DNA of 64,000 nucleotides from Clostridium grantii DSM 8605 (GTDB taxonomy: Bacteria > Bacillota > Clostridia > Clostridiales > Clostridiaceae): contig NZ_FQXM01000003.1 in assembly GCF_900129965.1 (NCBI RefSeq), positions 124,001-188,000 of the forward strand, written 5' to 3'. The notes beneath the pieces are model-generated. The model did no database searches. It was not told where the DNA came from and saw only the letters and a list, made by a program, of their open reading frames with translations. Shown here one piece after another: positions 53,902-63,336 of the stretch. Numbering within the stretch: the first letter of the stretch is position 1; each line of letters opens with the position of its first letter. The position numbers and the translations under genes were made by a program.

Positions 53902-55260
53902 TTAAGCTTTGTCTATTCTATTATTATAATTTTCGTGCACTGTTAAAAATTTATAAATAATAAACAAAAATATCAATCCATAAATAGTTATTACTTTTAT
54001 CATAGTGTTTTGGAAAGACATAAAAAACCATTGACCAACAAAGAATGAATAAAACACTAGAAAATATGGATTTTTTCTTAACCCGTTATAGAAATACAGC
54101 AAAACAAAAGCATATACCATTATACTTATAAAGGCAAAATTCCCAAAATCTAAATAAAATTCTGTGAATCCTGTAGTAACTGTTGCCGCTGGTGTATAGT
54201 ATTTCTTAAATTGCTGAGCATATTCCATATCTTTATAGTTATGAACTAAATTATCAAGTTCAAATAACCCTACCAAAATTGGTCGTGCAGTATATATTCC
54301 ATAAGTTTGAACATTATTTTCTTTTATATCTTTTATTGATAAGTTTAAATTAGCAAAACTCATAGGGAAATATCCATAATACCATGGCAAAATACTTGAT
54401 TCCTTCAATGGACCAGAGTATTGAATCATGTCTTTATAACCAACGCTATAGTCCTGTTCTACTTCTTCATCATCCTCACTGGATGTTTCTTCAATTAATA
54501 CCATTCCTTTTGTTTGATTATGAACTCTAAAATTACCCATTGATACACCAATAAAAAGAATTACTAAACTTATAGAAATGGCTTTTGCTATTATAAAATA
54601 ATCTTCTTTAATTTTATTGGCATTATACATGAAAAAGAAAATCAAAATTTCAAAATATGCAATGAATACTTCCATCCTTGCTCCACGGCCAACCATTAAA
54701 ATCATTACATCTATTAATGGGTATATTATAAATATTTTTTTCTTAAAGTTATCATATCCTAAATAGTTATATACGAAAATAACAAATAAACTTCTAGTAA
54801 AAAAAGATATAATAGGTGCTGAATAAGCATGAATGTCTATTCCAAATATATAAGGAAAAATATTTTTACTACCAATGTAATTTTCAACTAACAATAAAAG
54901 TATATAAACTCCGTTAATAATATGGCAAATATTTATTTTCTTTTTGAAAATTTTAAGATATCTTTCTCTCATAATAATCTTTCTTATATTTAAATTCTTG
55001 AATTTTTCTGAAAAAAGCATACAGATTATAAAGGCAATATTTATATAAATAAATATTAGATATGTACTAGAATCTATATCTTCATTTATTAAAAAATCTG
55101 ACCATTTAAACAAATATAAAATTATATTTAAAATTAACCCGCCAAAAATAATGGTCCCGATACCCAAAAAATTCTTTTTTACAACTATTTCTCTTATCCA
55201 AAGTAAAATGTAGATTATGATTAATGAAATTAATAATATAAAAATAAAACTTACCTCCAC
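53902..55260 (-). CDS. wzy: O-antigen polymerase-like (Wzy) membrane protein
   Basis: 452 aa with about 11 membrane helices and one large loop (about residues 245-350) containing an acidic stretch ETSSEDDEEVEQD and YGIYTARPILVGLFEL, the usual topology of Wzy polymerases. Sequence similarity within this class is low, so the call rests on topology and on lying between wzx and a glycosyltransferase gene. Confidence 0.8.
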   Translation of the reverse strand: MEVSFIFILLISLIIIYILLWIREIVVKKNFLGIGTIIFGGLILNIILYLFKWSDFLINEDIDSSTYLIFIYINIAFIICMLFSEKFKNLNIRKIIMRERYLKIFKKKINICHIINGVYILLLLVENYIGSKNIFPYIFGIDIHAYSAPIISFFTRSLFVIFVYNYLGYDNFKKKIFIIYPLIDVMILMVGRGARMEVFIAYFEILIFFFMYNANKIKEDYFIIAKAISISLVILFIGVSMGNFRVHNQTKGMVLIEETSSEDDEEVEQDYSVGYKDMIQYSGPLKESSILPWYYGYFPMSFANLNLSIKDIKENNVQTYGIYTARPILVGLFELDNLVHNYKDMEYAQQFKKYYTPAATVTTGFTEFYLDFGNFAFISIMVYAFVLLYFYNGLRKNPYFLVFYSFFVGQWFFMSFQNTMIKVITIYGLIFLFIIYKFLTVHENYNNRIDKA

Positions 55261-55319
55261 TCTTTGATTGCTTTTTATAAAATAACTATTGTTTATTTAT
55301 ATCTCAATAAAAGTTAACT

Positions 55320-56318
55320 TTAATTAAAAACATCAATATTTATTTCTTTAATTTTCTCATTATTCATGAATAATGATTTTTTGTGTAGTATTTTCCCTTT
55401 AAGTTTATAAATTTCCACTAAATATTTAAAATTAAATCTTTCAAAAATCAGTGAATATCCTAAAAACACAAAAAATCTTTTTAAGATTTTAAACTTATCG
55501 GTACCAAAGCTCTTGTGAGTTTCATTCTTTAATAGCATTAAATAATGATTTCTAAAAGAAATGCCTCTTAAAAACTTTGATTGAGATTTTCTATTGTTTA
55601 AATAATTTTTTATTCCACCCCTGGATCCCCCTAATGCTCTGCCATGATAAGCAAGTGCTTTAGGATAGTATATATTTTTATATCCATATAAATTTAATCT
55701 CCAAGAAAGGTCTATATCTTCTTTGTATGCAAAAAAATCTTCATCAAAATATTCTTTTTCAATTTTTATATCTTCTAAAGCACTTTTTCTATAAAAAGCT
55801 GCTGCCCCACATACTCCAAAAATCAATTCAGTTTTTTCATACTGACCCACATCTTCTTGATTTTGACCTCTATCATAAGCTCTTCGGCTTCTTTCTACAC
55901 ATATTCCTGTACTATCAAAGATATTTAATTTAACATCTTTTTCAAAATCATATTTTAATAACTTACCATTTATAGCTGCAATTTCTGAGTCTGATTCCAT
56001 TAAATTGCAACATTCTTTTACAAAATCTTTATCTAAAATCACATCAGGATTCATTATCATTACATAGTTGCCTGAGGACAAATCTATTCCTAGATTAGCC
56101 CCTCCTGCATATCCTAAATTAGTATCTGGTTTTATAACCTTAATATTTTCTTGCTTAAATAAATTTGAAACATACTCAAAAGAACCATCTACAGAACAAT
56201 TATCTATAAATATAATTTCAAAGTTTTTATAACTTTGATTTAATATTGAATTGATACACCTTTGAAGATAATCCTTATTATTGTAATTAACAATCGCTAT
56301 AGAAACAAAATCATTCAT
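55320..56318 (-). CDS. GT2-family glycosyltransferase, probably rhamnosyltransferase-type
   Basis: 332 aa GT-A fold: VSIAIVNYNNKDYLQRCINS at the N-terminus, IIFIDNCSVDGS, and the DxD-like motif VMIMNPDVILD near residue 95. The acceptor region shows DEDFFAYKEDIDLSWRL, a common pattern for dTDP-rhamnose-using GT2 enzymes. C-terminal amphipathic helices suggest membrane association. The ATG at 56318 follows GGAAGG; an in-frame TTG at 56336 is possible. It is the only glycosyltransferase gene in the operon. Confidence 0.88.
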   Translation of the reverse strand: MNDFVSIAIVNYNNKDYLQRCINSILNQSYKNFEIIFIDNCSVDGSFEYVSNLFKQENIKVIKPDTNLGYAGGANLGIDLSSGNYVMIMNPDVILDKDFVKECCNLMESDSEIAAINGKLLKYDFEKDVKLNIFDSTGICVERSRRAYDRGQNQEDVGQYEKTELIFGVCGAAAFYRKSALEDIKIEKEYFDEDFFAYKEDIDLSWRLNLYGYKNIYYPKALAYHGRALGGSRGGIKNYLNNRKSQSKFLRGISFRNHYLMLLKNETHKSFGTDKFKILKRFFVFLGYSLIFERFNFKYLVEIYKLKGKILHKKSLFMNNEKIKEINIDVFN

Positions 56319-56348
56319 CTTATCAATACCTTCCAAATTCCAGTGTTT

Positions 56349-56891
56349 TTATTTACTTAGCAAATCCCATTTTTTATCTTTTTCTGATAATAATATTTCA
56401 CCTATACCTTCAAGTGGCCATTGAATCCCTATATTGGGGTCATTCCATAATAATCCACCTTCATCTCCCGGTTGATAAAAATCAGTACATTTGTAACAAA
56501 ATTCTGCTTCCTCTGATAAAACTAAAAATCCATGTGCAAATCCTTCTGGAATATAAAACTGTTTCTTATTTTCATCACTTAAAAGAACCCCATACCATTT
56601 CCCATAAGTCTCAGATCCTTTTCTAATATCAACAGCAACGTCAAATACTTCTCCTTTAATAACTCTAACTAATTTACCTTGAGGATGATTCTTTTGAAAA
56701 TGAAGTCCTCTAAGAACTCCTTTAGTGGACATAGATTGATTATCTTGAACAAAAACCATATCTAGTCCTGCCGCTTTAAAGTCATTATAATTGTAAGTTT
56801 CCATAAAATAGCCTCTGCTGTCTCCAAACAAAGATGGTTCTATAACAAAAACTCCTTTTATAGGACTTTCAATAAATTTAAAATTACCCAA
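56349..56891 (-). CDS. rmlC: dTDP-4-dehydrorhamnose 3,5-epimerase
   Basis: 180 aa cupin enzyme, third step of dTDP-L-rhamnose synthesis. Signature FVQDNQSMSTKGVLRGLHFQ region with the catalytic His in LRGLHFQ; GKLVRVIKGEVFDVAVDIR and FYIPEGFAHGFLVLS are typical. TTG start with GAGAGGAAG upstream. Between the glycosyltransferase and rmlB genes. Confidence 0.96.
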   Translation of the reverse strand: MGNFKFIESPIKGVFVIEPSLFGDSRGYFMETYNYNDFKAAGLDMVFVQDNQSMSTKGVLRGLHFQKNHPQGKLVRVIKGEVFDVAVDIRKGSETYGKWYGVLLSDENKKQFYIPEGFAHGFLVLSEEAEFCYKCTDFYQPGDEGGLLWNDPNIGIQWPLEGIGEILLSEKDKKWDLLSK

Positions 56892-56934
56892 ATTAATCTT
56901 CCTCTCTATCTATAAACTTTTTATATTTATTTAT

Positions 56935-57987
56935 CTATTTATTATACATTTTTGAATAATAATTTTTATAATCTCCGCTAGTCACATTTTCAAGCCATTC
57001 TTTATTTTCTAAATACCATTTGATAGTTAGTTTAATACCTTCCTCATATGGAGTTTCAGGATACCAACCTAACTCTTCTTTTATCTTTGTAGGGTCAATT
57101 CCATATCTTTTATCATGACCTTTTCTATCTTCTACAAACTTCATCAATGTTTCTGAAACTTCATTATCCACATTTTCATTTATATATTCAATTATAGTTT
57201 TTACAATATGAATATTTGTTCTTTCATTATGTCCACCAACATTGTATACTTCACCAAGTCTTCCATTTGAAATAACCATATCAATAGCTTTGCAATGATC
57301 CTCTACATATAACCAATCTCTAATATTTAATCCATCCCCATAAATAGGTAAATCGTTATGTTTCAAACAATTATTAATTATCAATGGTATCAATTTTTCT
57401 GGAAATTGATATGGGCCATAATTATTTGAGCATCTAGTTATATTCACTGGCATTTTATATGTATCTGCATAAGCTTTTACCATTAAATCAGAACCTGCTT
57501 TACTTGCAGAATAAGGACTATGGGCATCAATTGGTGTAGTTTCCATGAAGAAACCTGTTTCTCCCAAAGAACCATATACTTCATCCGTAGATACATGTAA
57601 GAATTTTTTACCTTCCTTAAATCCATCTTCATTTTCCCAAGCTTCTTTAGCAATATTTAAAAGATTAACCGTTCCCAGTACATTTGTTTTAACAAAAATT
57701 TCTGGTTCTTTAATACTTCTATCCACATGTGATTCTGCTGCAAAATGAACAACATAATCAACTTCATTTTTATTGAAAATACTTTGTATATTCTCTTTGT
57801 CGCAAATATCAGCTTGAACAAATTCATATCTTTCATCATTTTCTATTTCTTTTAAATTTTCTAAGTTACCTGCATAAGTTAATTTATCAACATTTATTAT
57901 TTTTATATCATCATATTTCTTAAGCATATACAAAACAAAATTAGACCCTATAAAACCTGCTCCACCTGTTACTAAGTATGTTTTCAT
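56935..57987 (-). CDS. rmlB: dTDP-glucose 4,6-dehydratase
   Basis: 350 aa extended SDR. NAD-binding GGAGFIGSNFVLYML at the N-terminus, AAESHVDRSI, STDEVYGSLG with the catalytic Thr-Asp-Glu, and the YxxxK pair in SPYSASKAGSD near residue 160. Second step of the dTDP-rhamnose pathway. 10 bases after rmlD, in operon. Confidence 0.97.
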   Translation of the reverse strand: MKTYLVTGGAGFIGSNFVLYMLKKYDDIKIINVDKLTYAGNLENLKEIENDERYEFVQADICDKENIQSIFNKNEVDYVVHFAAESHVDRSIKEPEIFVKTNVLGTVNLLNIAKEAWENEDGFKEGKKFLHVSTDEVYGSLGETGFFMETTPIDAHSPYSASKAGSDLMVKAYADTYKMPVNITRCSNNYGPYQFPEKLIPLIINNCLKHNDLPIYGDGLNIRDWLYVEDHCKAIDMVISNGRLGEVYNVGGHNERTNIHIVKTIIEYINENVDNEVSETLMKFVEDRKGHDKRYGIDPTKIKEELGWYPETPYEEGIKLTIKWYLENKEWLENVTSGDYKNYYSKMYNK

Positions 57988-57997
57988 CTTTATCCTC

Positions 57998-58879
57998 CTA
58001 TAGTTTAACCTTTTGTATAAATTCTTTTAAAGCTTCTTCCCACTCTCTCATTTCATTACCAACAGTACATCTTAACATCATATTATCTAATGAAGAATAA
58101 GCTGGTCTTTTAGCTGCTCTTTTGTATTGTTCTGAATCACAAGGTGATACTATACATTCTATATTTGAAAGCTCCACAATCTTGGAAGCAAAATCATACC
58201 AACTACATTCTCCTTCACCAGTGCAATGGTAAACTCCATATTCTTGGGTTAAGGCAATTTTTAAAATATGATGAGCAAGATCTTCTGCATTAGTTGGGTT
58301 TCCTCTTTGGTCATCAACTACTTGAAGTTCTTGTCTTTCCTTAGCTGCTTTCATTATGGTTTTAACAAAGTTATTACCATAATATCCATATAACCAAGCT
58401 GTTCTAACAATAAAATGTTTTGAACAAAACTCTCTTATAAATGATTCACCTAAATATTTTGTTTTTCCATAAACCCCTACTGGTCCTGGCATATCATATT
58501 CTTTATAAGGTTTTACCCCATTTCCTTCAAAAACATAATCTGTAGATACATGAACTAACTTTATTCCTAAATTTTCAGCAGCAATAGCTAAATTTCTAGC
58601 TCCTAAAGAGTTAACCTTATAAGCTAAATCTTCATTGCTCTCACAAGCATCAACATTTGTATAAGCTGCAGGGTTTATTATTATATCTGGTTTCTCTTTA
58701 TTAATAAAATCCACAACATCGTCTAAATTTGAAATATCCAAATCTTCTATATCTATACCAACAATTTCTGAATCTTTGTATCTTTCATCAATACTACCAA
58801 TTTCTGATTTTCCAGCTTTTATTATATTAATTAACTGAGTCCCTAATTGTCCTTTAGCGCCTGTTATAACTATTTTCAT
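57998..58879 (-). CDS. rmlD: dTDP-4-dehydrorhamnose reductase
   Basis: 293 aa SDR. NADPH-binding ITGAKGQLGTQL, HVSTDYVFEGN, and the YxxxK pair VYGKTKYLGE near residue 130. Final step to dTDP-L-rhamnose. 12 bases after rmlA. Confidence 0.97.
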   Translation of the reverse strand: MKIVITGAKGQLGTQLINIIKAGKSEIGSIDERYKDSEIVGIDIEDLDISNLDDVVDFINKEKPDIIINPAAYTNVDACESNEDLAYKVNSLGARNLAIAAENLGIKLVHVSTDYVFEGNGVKPYKEYDMPGPVGVYGKTKYLGESFIREFCSKHFIVRTAWLYGYYGNNFVKTIMKAAKERQELQVVDDQRGNPTNAEDLAHHILKIALTQEYGVYHCTGEGECSWYDFASKIVELSNIECIVSPCDSEQYKRAAKRPAYSSLDNMMLRCTVGNEMREWEEALKEFIQKVKL

Positions 58880-58891
58880 AATCTAACCCCT

Positions 58892-59788
58892 TTATTTTCC
58901 TGCAATTTTCTTTGCAAGTTTTTTATCCTCTGCAATATTCATTAAATATTCACCATATTCAGTTTTCAATAATGGCTGCGCAAGTTCAATTAAGTTATCT
59001 TTATTAATATACCCTTTTCTATAAGCAATTTCTTCTAAGCAAGCAACATAAAGCCCTTGTCTTGTTTGAATTGCTTCAACAAAATTTGCTGCTTCTAATA
59101 GGCCTTTGTGTGTACCTGTATCTAACCAAGCCATACCTCTTCCAAAGAGTTCTACTTTTAAATCCCCTCTTTTTAAATATTCGTTATTTACAGCTGTAAT
59201 TTCTATTTCGCCTCTTGCTGAAGGTTTTACATTTTTAGCTATTTCTACTACATCATTATCATAAAAATATAATCCTGGTACTGCGTAATTTGATTTTGGT
59301 ATCTGTGGTTTTTCTTCAATAGACAGAACATTGTATTTATCATCAAATTCTACTACTCCAAAAGAAGTTGGATCACTTACATGATATCCGAAAATTGTAG
59401 CCCCTTCTTCTCTTGACACAGCTCTTTCAAGTCTTTCTGTAAATCCATATCCATGGAATATATTATCTCCAAGTACTAAAGCTACTTTATCATTACCAAT
59501 AAATTTTTCTCCAACTATAAAAGCATCTGCTAATCCTCTAGGCTGTTCTTGAATAGCATACTCTATACTTAATCCCAAATTACTTCCATCATTAAACAAA
59601 TCTTTGAAAAAGTTTATATCTCTTGGTGTAGATATAATTAGTATTTCTTTAATTCCCGCTAACATTAATACAGACATAGGATAATAAACCATTGGTTTAT
59701 CATATATAGGCAATATCTGCTTTGATACCGATTTTGTTATAGGATAAAGCCTTGTTCCTGACCCTCCTGCTAAAATTATACCCTTCAT
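58892..59788 (-). CDS. rmlA: Glucose-1-phosphate thymidylyltransferase
   Basis: 298 aa. N-terminal MKGIILAGGSGTRLYPITKS with the GGSGTRL loop, YDKPMVYYPMSVLM, LGDNIFHGYGF and RGMAWLDTGTHKGLL. It makes dTDP-glucose, the first step of the pathway. GGAG lies before the ATG at 59788; an upstream TTG at 59806 in frame overlaps the SD region. First gene of the nine-gene operon. Confidence 0.97.
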   Translation of the reverse strand: MKGIILAGGSGTRLYPITKSVSKQILPIYDKPMVYYPMSVLMLAGIKEILIISTPRDINFFKDLFNDGSNLGLSIEYAIQEQPRGLADAFIVGEKFIGNDKVALVLGDNIFHGYGFTERLERAVSREEGATIFGYHVSDPTSFGVVEFDDKYNVLSIEEKPQIPKSNYAVPGLYFYDNDVVEIAKNVKPSARGEIEITAVNNEYLKRGDLKVELFGRGMAWLDTGTHKGLLEAANFVEAIQTRQGLYVACLEEIAYRKGYINKDNLIELAQPLLKTEYGEYLMNIAEDKKLAKKIAGK

Positions 59789-59882
59789 AAATCCATCTCC
59801 TATCAACCCATTTGTTTTTAATTTTCATAAACCTATGTTATTCAACACATTCTACTTTAATACCCTAAAAAATATCATTAAA

Positions 59883-59891
59883 ATTATATCA
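59883..59891 (-). promoter_or_regulatory. Extended -10 promoter of the rml/polysaccharide operon
   Basis: TGATATAAT on the minus strand, about 95 bases before rmlA. No strong -35 box. The same extended -10 form appears at the L,D-transpeptidase and S41 genes. Confidence 0.6.
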
Positions 59892-59951
59892 TGTTTTAGC
59901 TAAAATTAAAATTAGTAAAAAACATTAATTTTTTGTAAAATTTTCTTTGTA

Positions 59952-61628
59952 CTACTTTACAGTGAGCTTTGTCAAAGATGTTTCATCCAAATTTTCCGCA
60001 TCACTACTTTGTATTTCCTTATCAACAATCAAGTAATAAGATTTTCCTTTCTTTAATTCTTCTTGAAGTCTTAATTTTATAGAATCCTGATTATTTGTGC
60101 TGATGAAATCATACTTAACTTCTTGCCCTGTAGAAATATCTAATAATTTTATGGTTTCTTTATTAGCTGTGCTTACTTTAACTTTTTTACTAAAATTAAT
60201 AGTGAATTCTTTGTCTTCGGTAGCCTTTTCAATAGTTTTCAATTGAACTGCCTCTGGATAAAAACAAATTGCATCCAATTTGAAATTTTCATCACTTTTC
60301 ACCCATAAATCTTTTTTACCTATATAAATATCATCCCTATTAGTTTTTTCGATTATATACTTATAAGCTTCCCAATTCTCTTTTTTTCTTGCTTCATTTA
60401 AGTTTATGTAAAACAATTTTCCATCAATCTTAATCTTTACATACCCGCTTTTATCTGTCAAGTTTTCTTTGGATTCTTCATTTAAAAGTATAGCCACATA
60501 TAAAGAATCTATTTTATTATCAACTGTAAAATTTTCTTTAACTCCAATATCTTGAATTATATTACCCATTGGAGAATAAAATTTCAATGTGGTAAGCTTT
60601 AAAAAACCACCATTGGATAATGAGAATAAACTTTGTGCTACTCCTTTACCATAAGTTGTTTTTCCTATAAAGAAAGCTTTACCATAATCTTTAACTGCAG
60701 CAGAAAGAATTTCAGATGAACTAGCTGAGTATTCATTAATTAAAAATATTACTGGTTTATCAAAAATTTTATCATATTTTTTACTATAAATTTTGTACAC
60801 TTGTTTATCTTTATCCTCTATATTTAAAACATTTTTATATCCTACAAAATATCCTGCAATATCTGTAGCAGAATCCATCCATCCACCAGGATTATATCTC
60901 AAATCAACAATAAGTTTTTCAATATTATTATCCTGTAAATTATTCATGGAACTTATAAAATCTTTTTCTGTTTCGTCACCAAAGGTTGTTATTCCAATAT
61001 ATCCAATATTATCATTGAATATTTTTGAAGTTACAGTAGAGTTTCTTAAAACTTTTCTTATAGCATCAAACTCAAAAATCTCACTTCCTCTTTTTACATA
61101 TAGATGTACGCTTGTTCCTTCTTCTCCTCGAATTTTTGTAATAGCTTCTTCAATAGCAATATTAGATAACTCAAAATCATCTGCTTTTATAATTATATCC
61201 CCTGATTCAATTCCAATTTCTTCTGCTGAAGAGCCTTCAATAACAGAAATAACTAATACTCCTTCATCTGCCATCTCAACATTTATTCCCACACCACAAA
61301 ATTTATTATCTAAGCTATTTATAAATTCATCATACTCTTGTTTTGTAAAATATGAAGTGTAAGGGTCATTTAAATTTTTTATTAATTCATCAACAGTAGA
61401 AACTTTAAAATCTTCTTCTGAATATTCATGCACAAAATATTTTTTTACTAAAGTTTTAACTTCTTCTAAAACCTCATCTGGCTTATTACTCACTACTTCC
61501 TCTGCCGCTAATATATTATTTTCACTTGATAAATTTTCATATGTTACAGCATTTATTATTGTGGTATTAAGTAAACACACCAAAGTTAATACACTAATAA
61601 AAATATTAAACTTATTTTTAAATTTCAT
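59952..61628 (-). CDS. Secreted S41-family (CtpA-like) processing protease
   Basis: 558 aa. Signal peptide (KFNIFISVLTLVCLLNTTIINA), then a PDZ domain near residues 110-190 (GVGINVEMADEGVLVISVI) and the tail-specific protease domain with the catalytic Ser in NEYSASSSEIL and Lys in GKTTYGKGVA. A C-terminal extension of about 180 residues ends in a domain like the SbsA/Ig-type (TINFSKKVKVSTANKETIKL), which is longer than usual for CtpA. AGGGAG precedes the ATG. It has its own promoter, so it is a separate unit. Substrates may be envelope proteins; not known. Confidence 0.92.
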   Translation of the reverse strand: MKFKNKFNIFISVLTLVCLLNTTIINAVTYENLSSENNILAAEEVVSNKPDEVLEEVKTLVKKYFVHEYSEEDFKVSTVDELIKNLNDPYTSYFTKQEYDEFINSLDNKFCGVGINVEMADEGVLVISVIEGSSAEEIGIESGDIIIKADDFELSNIAIEEAITKIRGEEGTSVHLYVKRGSEIFEFDAIRKVLRNSTVTSKIFNDNIGYIGITTFGDETEKDFISSMNNLQDNNIEKLIVDLRYNPGGWMDSATDIAGYFVGYKNVLNIEDKDKQVYKIYSKKYDKIFDKPVIFLINEYSASSSEILSAAVKDYGKAFFIGKTTYGKGVAQSLFSLSNGGFLKLTTLKFYSPMGNIIQDIGVKENFTVDNKIDSLYVAILLNEESKENLTDKSGYVKIKIDGKLFYINLNEARKKENWEAYKYIIEKTNRDDIYIGKKDLWVKSDENFKLDAICFYPEAVQLKTIEKATEDKEFTINFSKKVKVSTANKETIKLLDISTGQEVKYDFISTNNQDSIKLRLQEELKKGKSYYLIVDKEIQSSDAENLDETSLTKLTVK

Positions 61629-61674
61629 AGTTATCTCCCTTGCTTTAAATGACCTAAGTTATATAATTTGCAAA

Positions 61675-61701
61675 AATGCTATTATTCAAAATAATAGCAT
61701 T
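61675..61701 (-). repeat. Perfect 12-bp palindrome at the S41 transcription start
   Basis: AATGCTATTATT pairs with AATAATAGCATT across CAA. It lies just downstream of the -10 box, so it could be a 5' mRNA stem or an operator. Confidence 0.65.
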
Positions 61702-61704
61702 TCA

Positions 61705-61734
61705 ATTATACCATGCAAATACAACTTTTTACAA
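61705..61734 (-). promoter_or_regulatory. Promoter of the S41 protease gene
   Basis: On the minus strand TTGTAA and TATAAT are 18 bases apart, and the -10 is of the extended type TGGTATAAT. Confidence 0.65.
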
Positions 61735-61797
61735 TTAACTTAAAATTTTTTATTGAATTATTTCTTTTTTTTGCAAAATCCACTGTTTTTATAAAAT

Positions 61798-61832
61798 GAA
61801 AAACCCTATAGAATTTAGCTACAGGGTTTTTC
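61798..61832 (-). terminator. Terminator of the transglutaminase-like protein gene
   Basis: GAAAAACCCTATAG pairs with CTACAGGGTTTTTC, A and T runs on both sides. Confidence 0.8.
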
Positions 61833-61880
61833 GTTAATACCTTATTTTACAATTAGGTAAACTGTTTTTTATTGTTGTTT

Positions 61881-63122
61881 TTATCTTCCATAAATTATTA
61901 CATGATCTTTTAAAATTTCACTTTCACTTAAATTAAAATAATTGTATGTTAATATATTAGTTCCATTAGATGTTACAGGATCATCCCATGTTATATCTAA
62001 ATAATAATATTTACCATCGATTTTAACTTTATTCCATGCATGTGGTACTCCACCCGCATATCCTACAACATAACTACATTCTATACCAGCTAAATTCAAT
62101 AATCTATAAGCTGCTATTGCATAACCATCGCATACAGCTTGTCCCTTTATTAGTACTCCATAATCAGTGTGTGCATCATATGACAATGTGTTATTTACAT
62201 AATTTTGATAATCATAACATGTATTTGATACTATATAATCATGGATAGCAATTTCTTTTTCATAGTCGCTCATTCCTTCAGTGATTATATTTTTAAGTAT
62301 TTCATTTGCTTTGTTTTTTACTTGTGTTTCTATTGCAACCATTTCTTCCTTAGTTTTAGCATAAGTTATTGTAAGTACACAATTAATCGTGCTGGAAATA
62401 GTTCCATTTATATATTTAGTAGAGTATGAAATCTTTGCGCCTTTGTACCACCCTCCACCTAATGTTGGGTCGGTATAAATAACATCATTTATTACACTTA
62501 AATCCGTTATTTGGTTTTTACTTGAATAAAGTCCTTGGAATTCTACTACTGTTTCATAATTTTTTAAGCTATTTTTTATCAAATTTTTAAACTCTTCTTT
62601 ATTTGTAATTATAGTATTACCAGAATTTAATACTGTGGTTTCACTAGTTTTTGTAGCTGGCTTATTATCCCACGCTCCATCTACCCCTACTTTATATCCA
62701 TCTGGCGTAATTATATTAACCGCCATATCTCCGGATTTGTTTAAATAATAGTATTTTCCTCCTGAGGCCACCCATTTACTTGATGCCATTGCTCCAGAAG
62801 TATTTAAATAATACCATTTGCCACCAGTATAAAGCCATCCTGTTTTCATTATTCCACTAGAGCTTAAGTAGTACCAATTCTTTCCTGAATCCAGCAACCA
62901 TTCATTAGACTTCATAACTCCATTACTTCCTATATAATACCAATTTTTTACTGAATCTTGCACCCATAAATTTGTTTTCATTACCCCATTATTATAATAT
63001 TTCCAAGCTTGATTTTCTTTAACCCATCCATTCATTACATAAGCATTTGCTATTGAAAAACTCAAACTTATCAATAAACCTAACACTATAAACGTTTTTC
63101 TTAGCCTATTATTATTTTTCAT
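61881..63122 (-). CDS. Secreted transglutaminase-like protein with five choline-binding-type repeats
   Basis: 413 aa. Signal peptide (TFIVLGLLISLSFSIANA), then five repeats of the type LWVQDSVKNWYYIGSNGVMK in residues about 30-130, a linker, and a transglutaminase-like domain (about 280-400) with the Cys-His-Asp triad: KGQAVCDGYAIAAYRL, GVPHAWNKVKI and YLDITWDD. It may act as a protease or a cross-linker on the cell wall. An in-frame ATG at 63134 touches the SD; the ATG at 63122 is preferred. The repeats are of the same type as in the L,D-transpeptidase at 49135, so both likely bind the same surface ligand. Confidence 0.9.
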   Translation of the reverse strand: MKNNNRLRKTFIVLGLLISLSFSIANAYVMNGWVKENQAWKYYNNGVMKTNLWVQDSVKNWYYIGSNGVMKSNEWLLDSGKNWYYLSSSGIMKTGWLYTGGKWYYLNTSGAMASSKWVASGGKYYYLNKSGDMAVNIITPDGYKVGVDGAWDNKPATKTSETTVLNSGNTIITNKEEFKNLIKNSLKNYETVVEFQGLYSSKNQITDLSVINDVIYTDPTLGGGWYKGAKISYSTKYINGTISSTINCVLTITYAKTKEEMVAIETQVKNKANEILKNIITEGMSDYEKEIAIHDYIVSNTCYDYQNYVNNTLSYDAHTDYGVLIKGQAVCDGYAIAAYRLLNLAGIECSYVVGYAGGVPHAWNKVKIDGKYYYLDITWDDPVTSNGTNILTYNYFNLSESEILKDHVIIYGR

Positions 63123-63336
63123 AATCCACTTCATCTCCTCAATTTTTCTATTTGAATAAATGGTGTTTTATATATATTTTATAATTTAATTTAAATTTTT
63201 ATTCAACTTATTGTGATTGGTTAAATTTATTATACCATCAAGTTTTGTTTATTTCTAGTTTAATTATGTTTTTCATTTCTATTTTTAAAATTATAATAAA
63301 AATAATTAAAAAAAATACTCAAAAATTCTAAGCTAA

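Noticed and set aside
60793..61362. 189-codon open frame antisense to the S41 protease gene
   Set aside because: It overlaps the PDZ and catalytic domain codons entirely, lacks an SD and has a composition typical of an antisense shadow.
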